Positions 61,391-64,000 of a DNA stretch of 64,000 nucleotides are shown piece by piece. The notes below the pieces were generated by a model. The model saw only the letters and a list, made by a program, of their open reading frames with translations, did not search any database and had not been told where the DNA came from. The stretch comes from Streptomyces sp. SLBN-118 (GTDB taxonomy: Bacteria; Actinomycetota; Actinomycetes; Streptomycetales; Streptomycetaceae), in contig NZ_VFNP01000001.1 in the NCBI RefSeq assembly GCF_006715635.1, positions 3,596,001-3,660,000 on the forward strand, read 5' to 3'. Position numbers and translations under genes: made by a program. Numbering within the stretch: the first letter of the stretch is position 1; the number at the start of each line of letters is the position of its first letter.

Positions 61391-61840
61391 TCAGACGGTG
61401 GCGATGATCAGAGCGGCGACCAGCAGCCACAGGTGATGGAAGGACTGGTCCAGCGCGTAGGCGCCGGTCCCGATGTGCGGGTTGTCGTCCCGGCCGGCAC
61501 GCGGAGCGCCCAGCCGGTAGAACTCGCCCTTGCCCGTTGCCTCAGCGAGGCGGGCGAGGGTGCTGCGGCGATCAGCCCAGCCATGCGACAGGGCATCCAC
61601 GGCGAGGCCAGCAGTCACACTGGCCGCGGAGAGCTCCAGCCCGAGCAGCCACGCCACCGGCATCAGCAGCAGGGCTTTCGTGACCGTCAGGGTGGCGACG
61701 TGCCGTGCGGCGGCGAGGCTGCCGGGCCAACCCGGCAGCCCCTTCGCGCACGACTGATGCGATGTCTGCACCCAGTGGTCACCCACCGAATGCCCGACCC
61801 ATAACGCGATGAAGACCGCAGCGAACAGAGCAGCATCCAT
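61391..61840 (-). CDS. AICE membrane protein (first gene of the transfer operon)
   Basis: A 149-residue polytopic protein from ATG 61840 (MDAALFAAVFIALWVGHSVGDHWVQTSHQ). About four helices follow (ALLLMPVAWLLGLELSAASVTAGLAVDALSH, and at the C terminus LWLLVAALIIATV). Conserved His/Asp/Trp near the start (GHSVGDHWVQ, and SHGWADRRSTLARLAE) suggest a functional site. It is the first gene downstream of the two GntR operators, so it is probably repressed by the KorSA-like protein. Confidence 0.7.
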   Translation of the reverse strand: MDAALFAAVFIALWVGHSVGDHWVQTSHQSCAKGLPGWPGSLAAARHVATLTVTKALLLMPVAWLLGLELSAASVTAGLAVDALSHGWADRRSTLARLAEATGKGEFYRLGAPRAGRDDNPHIGTGAYALDQSFHHLWLLVAALIIATV

Positions 61841-61891
61841 GCGAGAACTCCCAGGTAGAGAGGGACAAGCAAGCCGTCCGGCTCCCCTCAG

Positions 61892-61916
61892 CGCTGCTCG
61901 TACGAGACGAGCAGCG
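61892..61916 (-). other. Leader hairpin of the transfer operon
   Basis: CGCTGCTCGT (61892-61901) and ACGAGCAGCG (61907-61916) form a perfect 10-bp stem with a 5-nt loop, about 50 bp before the first transfer gene. It may attenuate or stabilise the leader mRNA. Confidence 0.5.
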
Positions 61917-62106
61917 GAGGCAACCGGCCGCGGCTGCGCCGCGGAGTTGATGTGCGGCATAGCCGCGTGATCCGCCTTTTCGACTCGGGGAGACGGGGCC
62001 CACCTATGCAGTTCTCAAGCAACTCCCAGCGCGGGGCCCCTCGTTGAGGCGAGCAATCCCGAACCAGAACCGCTCCTCCCTTGAGGGCGGCGTCGCACTT
62101 ACAGAT

Positions 62107-62126
62107 TGGACCGGTGGACCGGTCCA
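62107..62126 (-). promoter_or_regulatory. GntR/KorSA-like operator, copy 1
   Basis: TGGACCGGTGGACCGGTCCA, 20 bp, made of a 12-bp palindrome TGGACCGGTCCA (62115-62126) overlapping a further half-site TGGACC (62107-62112). It lies upstream of the transfer operon. Confidence 0.75.
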
Positions 62127-62206
62127 GTCAAGCAGTGAATTTGGAGTTGAGAGAAGGCGAGACGAGTTTGCGCAGCTCAGAGGGTATGACGGGGCATCAA
62201 AAAAGC

Positions 62207-62226
62207 TGGACCGGCGGACCGGTCCA
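62207..62226 (-). promoter_or_regulatory. GntR/KorSA-like operator, copy 2
   Basis: TGGACCGGCGGACCGGTCCA, one base different from copy 1 and exactly 100 bp from it. It lies just beyond the repressor gene stop; with copy 1 it could support a repression loop or control separate starts. Confidence 0.75.
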
Positions 62227-62244
62227 GCTCCGTCGCGCGACCCT

Positions 62245-62961
62245 CTACATCGCGTAGGTGTCTACCTGCTCGAAGAGTGCTGCGGGAGTGACGCCCTCCT
62301 CGCAGACCAGCGGACGACCCTCTTGGTCATGCGCCGTGTGGAGGAGTACAGCGACCGCGCTTCCCTCCTCCACCCCCAATCGGTCCGCCTCCGTACCCGT
62401 GGCGAGGCGCACGGTGGTGACATCTACTCCCTCGGCCGGGAACCGACCGGTCTGCCGACGGACATAGCGTGTCGTGCCCTCGGCGATCGGGGCCGTGTCG
62501 GAGAGGCGGGGCGCCGCCTCTCCGATCTCAGGAGGGAACCACGCTTCCACGTAGCTATTCGGGGTTCCGTCCGGGAGTTGGAGGACGCGGACGCGTCGGA
62601 GTGCCAGCACTCCGGAGGCGATTCGAAGCGCGTTGGCGACGCGGACGGGCGGCTCCGCCCAGTCGGGTTCGCCGATCCGTAGGAACGGCATCCCGCCCAG
62701 GATGCGTGCCGACCCGGCCCGGCGGGCGCCGGCGGGGCGCGCTACGGGCGTCTCTGTGACGACGAAGCCGGTCCCCTGCTTGGCCACCACTACGCCGTCG
62801 TTGCGCAGGACGTCTACGGCCTTGATGGCTGTGGCACGCGACACGTCCCACTGCTCGGCCAGGTCGCGGCCGGACGGGATGGTGTCGCCAGGGGCGAACT
62901 CACCTGCGGCGATGCGGGCGCGCAGAGACTCGGCGATCTCTTCGTACTTCAGAACGGCCAT
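62245..62961 (-). CDS. GntR/HutC-family repressor (KorSA-like)
   Basis: A 238-residue regulator from ATG 62961 (GAGGAAG upstream). The winged helix is YEEIAESLRARIAAGEFAPGDTIPSGRDLAEQWDVSRATAIKAVDVLRNDGVVVAKQGTGFVV; a UTRA ligand domain (IASGVLALRRVRVLQLPDGTPNSYVEAWFPPEI and on) follows. In pSAM2 the KorSA repressor of this family keeps transfer genes silent. Three copies of the 20-bp operator flank it. Its UTRA domain hints at a small-molecule signal releasing the block. Confidence 0.9.
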   Translation of the reverse strand: MAVLKYEEIAESLRARIAAGEFAPGDTIPSGRDLAEQWDVSRATAIKAVDVLRNDGVVVAKQGTGFVVTETPVARPAGARRAGSARILGGMPFLRIGEPDWAEPPVRVANALRIASGVLALRRVRVLQLPDGTPNSYVEAWFPPEIGEAAPRLSDTAPIAEGTTRYVRRQTGRFPAEGVDVTTVRLATGTEADRLGVEEGSAVAVLLHTAHDQEGRPLVCEEGVTPAALFEQVDTYAM

Positions 62962-62982
62962 GGCTTCCTCTACCTCGCACGC

Positions 62983-63002
62983 TGGACTGGTCCACCGGTA
63001 CA
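62983..63002. promoter_or_regulatory. GntR/KorSA-like operator, copy 3
   Basis: The minus strand reads TGTACCGGTGGACCAGTCCA, 18 of 20 matching copy 1. It lies 21 bp upstream of the repressor ATG and 15 bp upstream of the divergent methyltransferase ATG, so it can control both. Confidence 0.7.
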
Positions 63003-63017
63003 CACGATACTGCGAGC

Positions 63018-63890
63018 ATGTCGAATCTCGAATTGGCTCCCTCTGTGATGCGGTTCTACGGCGAGACAGTGAACGAGGACAGCCGCCTGCGCAGCTCGGC
63101 AGACGGCCGCATGGAGTTGGTCAGGACGCAAGAGCTCCTCCGACGCTTCTTGCCCCCCGCGCCGGCGCGCGTTCTCGACGTGGGAGGGGCGACTGGGATT
63201 CACGCTGAATGGCTCGTTAAGGACGGCTACGAAGTCACGCTTGTGGATCCGGTGCCGCGGCATGTCGAGACCGCCTCGGCCGTGTGCTCGGCGATCGTGG
63301 GGGACGCTCGTGATCTGCATGAGCCGGACGACAGTTTCGACGTAGTGCAGCTTCTTGGGCCTCTGTACCACCTGCCCGATCCCGAGGACCGGACTAGGGC
63401 GCTGGCCGAGGCCAACCGAGTGGTGAAGCCGGGTGGGTTGGTGGCTGCGGCGGCGATCAATCGGTACGCGTCGCTCTTCGAGCACGTCACGTATGCCCAC
63501 CTGCACACTGAGCGGATTCGGGATTCGGTTTCCGAGATCCTTGAGACGGCCGTCTACGACGGGGTACGCGGGTTCACTCTGTCGTACTTCCACCGCGCTG
63601 AAGAGCTGGTGGCGGAGTTGGTTGCCTCCGGTCTGGAGGACGTGCAGGTCTTCGGGATCGAAGGGCCTGCGTGGTCACTGGTGAAGGCAGCCGAGCAACA
63701 GCCGGGCGAAGGGCCGACGGACGACCTCATTGCGTCTGCCATGGAGGCAGCACGCATGGCGGAGCCGTACCCAGAGCTGCTAGCCGCCAGTTCGCACTTG
63801 CTCGCCGTGGGGCGGGCTCCCTACCCGGCGGCGTCTGCGGCGCCAACGGCGCCGCAGACTGCCGAGATCGGAAACTCTCACAATTCCTGA
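63018..63890 (+). CDS. Class I SAM-dependent methyltransferase (AICE cargo)
   Basis: A 290-residue methyltransferase. SAM motifs are VLDVGGATGIHAEWLVKDGYEVTLVDPVPRHVE, IVGDARDLHEPDDSFDVVQLLGPLYHLPDPEDRTRALAEANRVVKPGGLV. It resembles the SAM-binding half of small-molecule methyltransferases; the substrate is unknown. It is the only sizeable rightward gene of the element and is divergent from the repressor across operator copy 3, so it may be expressed when the element is induced. The last 20 residues are an Ala/Pro tail encoded over a hairpin. Confidence 0.88.
   Translation: MSNLELAPSVMRFYGETVNEDSRLRSSADGRMELVRTQELLRRFLPPAPARVLDVGGATGIHAEWLVKDGYEVTLVDPVPRHVETASAVCSAIVGDARDLHEPDDSFDVVQLLGPLYHLPDPEDRTRALAEANRVVKPGGLVAAAAINRYASLFEHVTYAHLHTERIRDSVSEILETAVYDGVRGFTLSYFHRAEELVAELVASGLEDVQVFGIEGPAWSLVKAAEQQPGEGPTDDLIASAMEAARMAEPYPELLAASSHLLAVGRAPYPAASAAPTAPQTAEIGNSHNS
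63833..63859 (+). other. Hairpin in the 3' end of the methyltransferase gene
   Basis: GTCTGCGGCGCC (63833-63844) and GGCGCCGCAGAC (63848-63859) form a perfect 12-bp stem with a 3-nt loop inside the coding sequence, about 30 bp before the stop. The codons read ASAAPTAPQTA. Confidence 0.6.
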
Positions 63891-63920
63891 CGGCGGTGCG
63901 GGCATACAGGCCAGAAAGGA

Positions 63921-63959
63921 ATTGATCAAGCCCGGGACCTAAGTCCCGGGCTTATCAAT
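63921..63959 (+). terminator. Terminator of the methyltransferase gene
   Basis: AAGCCCGGGAC (63928-63938) and GTCCCGGGCTT (63943-63953) pair perfectly with a CTAA loop; flanking ATTGAT/ATCAAT extends the stem to 17 bp with one bulge. It lies 30 bp after the stop at 63890. The last 40 bp of the window show no feature. Confidence 0.85.
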
Positions 63960-64000
63960 CTTGCTGCCAAATAGGGGGATCACGCCGTCTTGGCTATCCA

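Larger units (their letters stand above)
61841..62244. other. Regulatory region of the transfer operon
   Basis: 404 bp between the repressor gene and the first transfer gene, both leftward. It holds two operator copies (62107-62126 and 62207-62226, exactly 100 bp apart), a hairpin at 61892-61916 and an A+T-rich stretch (62130-62205) in which a promoter could lie. GGGGCCC inverted motifs (about 61993 and 62033) flank a further possible fold. No gene is seen. Confidence 0.7.
49826..63960. mobile_element. Actinomycete integrative and conjugative element (AICE), Prim-Pol type
   Basis: A block from int (ends 49867) to at least the methyltransferase terminator. It has int, xis, an iteron-like array, helicase plus Prim-Pol initiator, FtsK/TraB translocase, Spd-like membrane proteins and a KorSA-like GntR repressor, the usual parts of pSAM2-like elements. 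Nearly all genes run leftward. The left end lies between 49700 and 49866. The right end was not found and may be beyond 64000. No direct repeat of att length and no tRNA gene was seen. Confidence 0.85.

Noticed and set aside
63833..63859. Methyltransferase 3' hairpin as att site
   Set aside because: No second copy was found near int, so it cannot be supported as an attachment site.

Overview
The window is about 70% G+C, uses GTG and TTG starts freely, and carries genes typical of the central chromosome of Streptomyces or a close relative: ask-asd, recR-ybaB, purA, class II fba, pyrE, Ser/Thr kinases, a P450 and many ECF, TetR, MarR and GntR regulators. A perfect ParB-binding parS palindrome at 44220-44235 fits a position in the origin-proximal arm. 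From memory, the gene order resembles the ask-asd to fba-pyrE stretch of other Streptomyces chromosomes; I could not check this by alignment.

Positions 1-28322 hold the end of a phosphopantetheinyl transferase, a SnoaL-like protein, an S9 peptidase, SURF1, an ECF sigma factor overlapping a membrane-anchored partner, asd and ask, a DUF5063-recR pair, ybaB, a SLATT protein, a methyltransferase, a large glycosyltransferase/membrane fusion overlapping a GntR regulator, a class III aminotransferase, a DJ-1/MarR pair, three Ser/Thr kinases, purA, a lipid-kinase-like protein and a secreted beta-helix protein. The Asd protein lacks the catalytic cysteine of its family.

Positions 28459-49691 hold a P450, a two-component system, the kynurenine genes (tryptophan dioxygenase, kynureninase, probable formamidase), a DUF3152 metal-binding protein, a Tat-exported amine oxidase, a TetR regulator with nested palindromes, an MFS exporter, a C-S lyase, fba, parS, pyrE, an aldose epimerase, a spermidine-synthase-like membrane protein and small conserved proteins. 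Two related MITE-like elements (29742-29940 and 44954-45167) end exactly on the TAG stop codons of neighbouring genes.

From about 49.8 kb to at least 63.9 kb lies an actinomycete integrative and conjugative element (AICE). Almost all its genes run leftward. It has a tyrosine integrase, an excisionase, an iteron-like array next to a helicase plus Prim-Pol initiator pair, an FtsK/TraB translocase with a 12-nt-periodic repeat array just downstream (a clt candidate), Spd-like membrane proteins, and a GntR/UTRA (KorSA-like) repressor. Three copies of a 20-bp operator flank the repressor: two upstream of the transfer operon and one between the repressor and a divergent methyltransferase. Strong hairpins sit in most of the element's gaps between genes. 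No tRNA gene or att direct repeat was found, so the ends are approximate.
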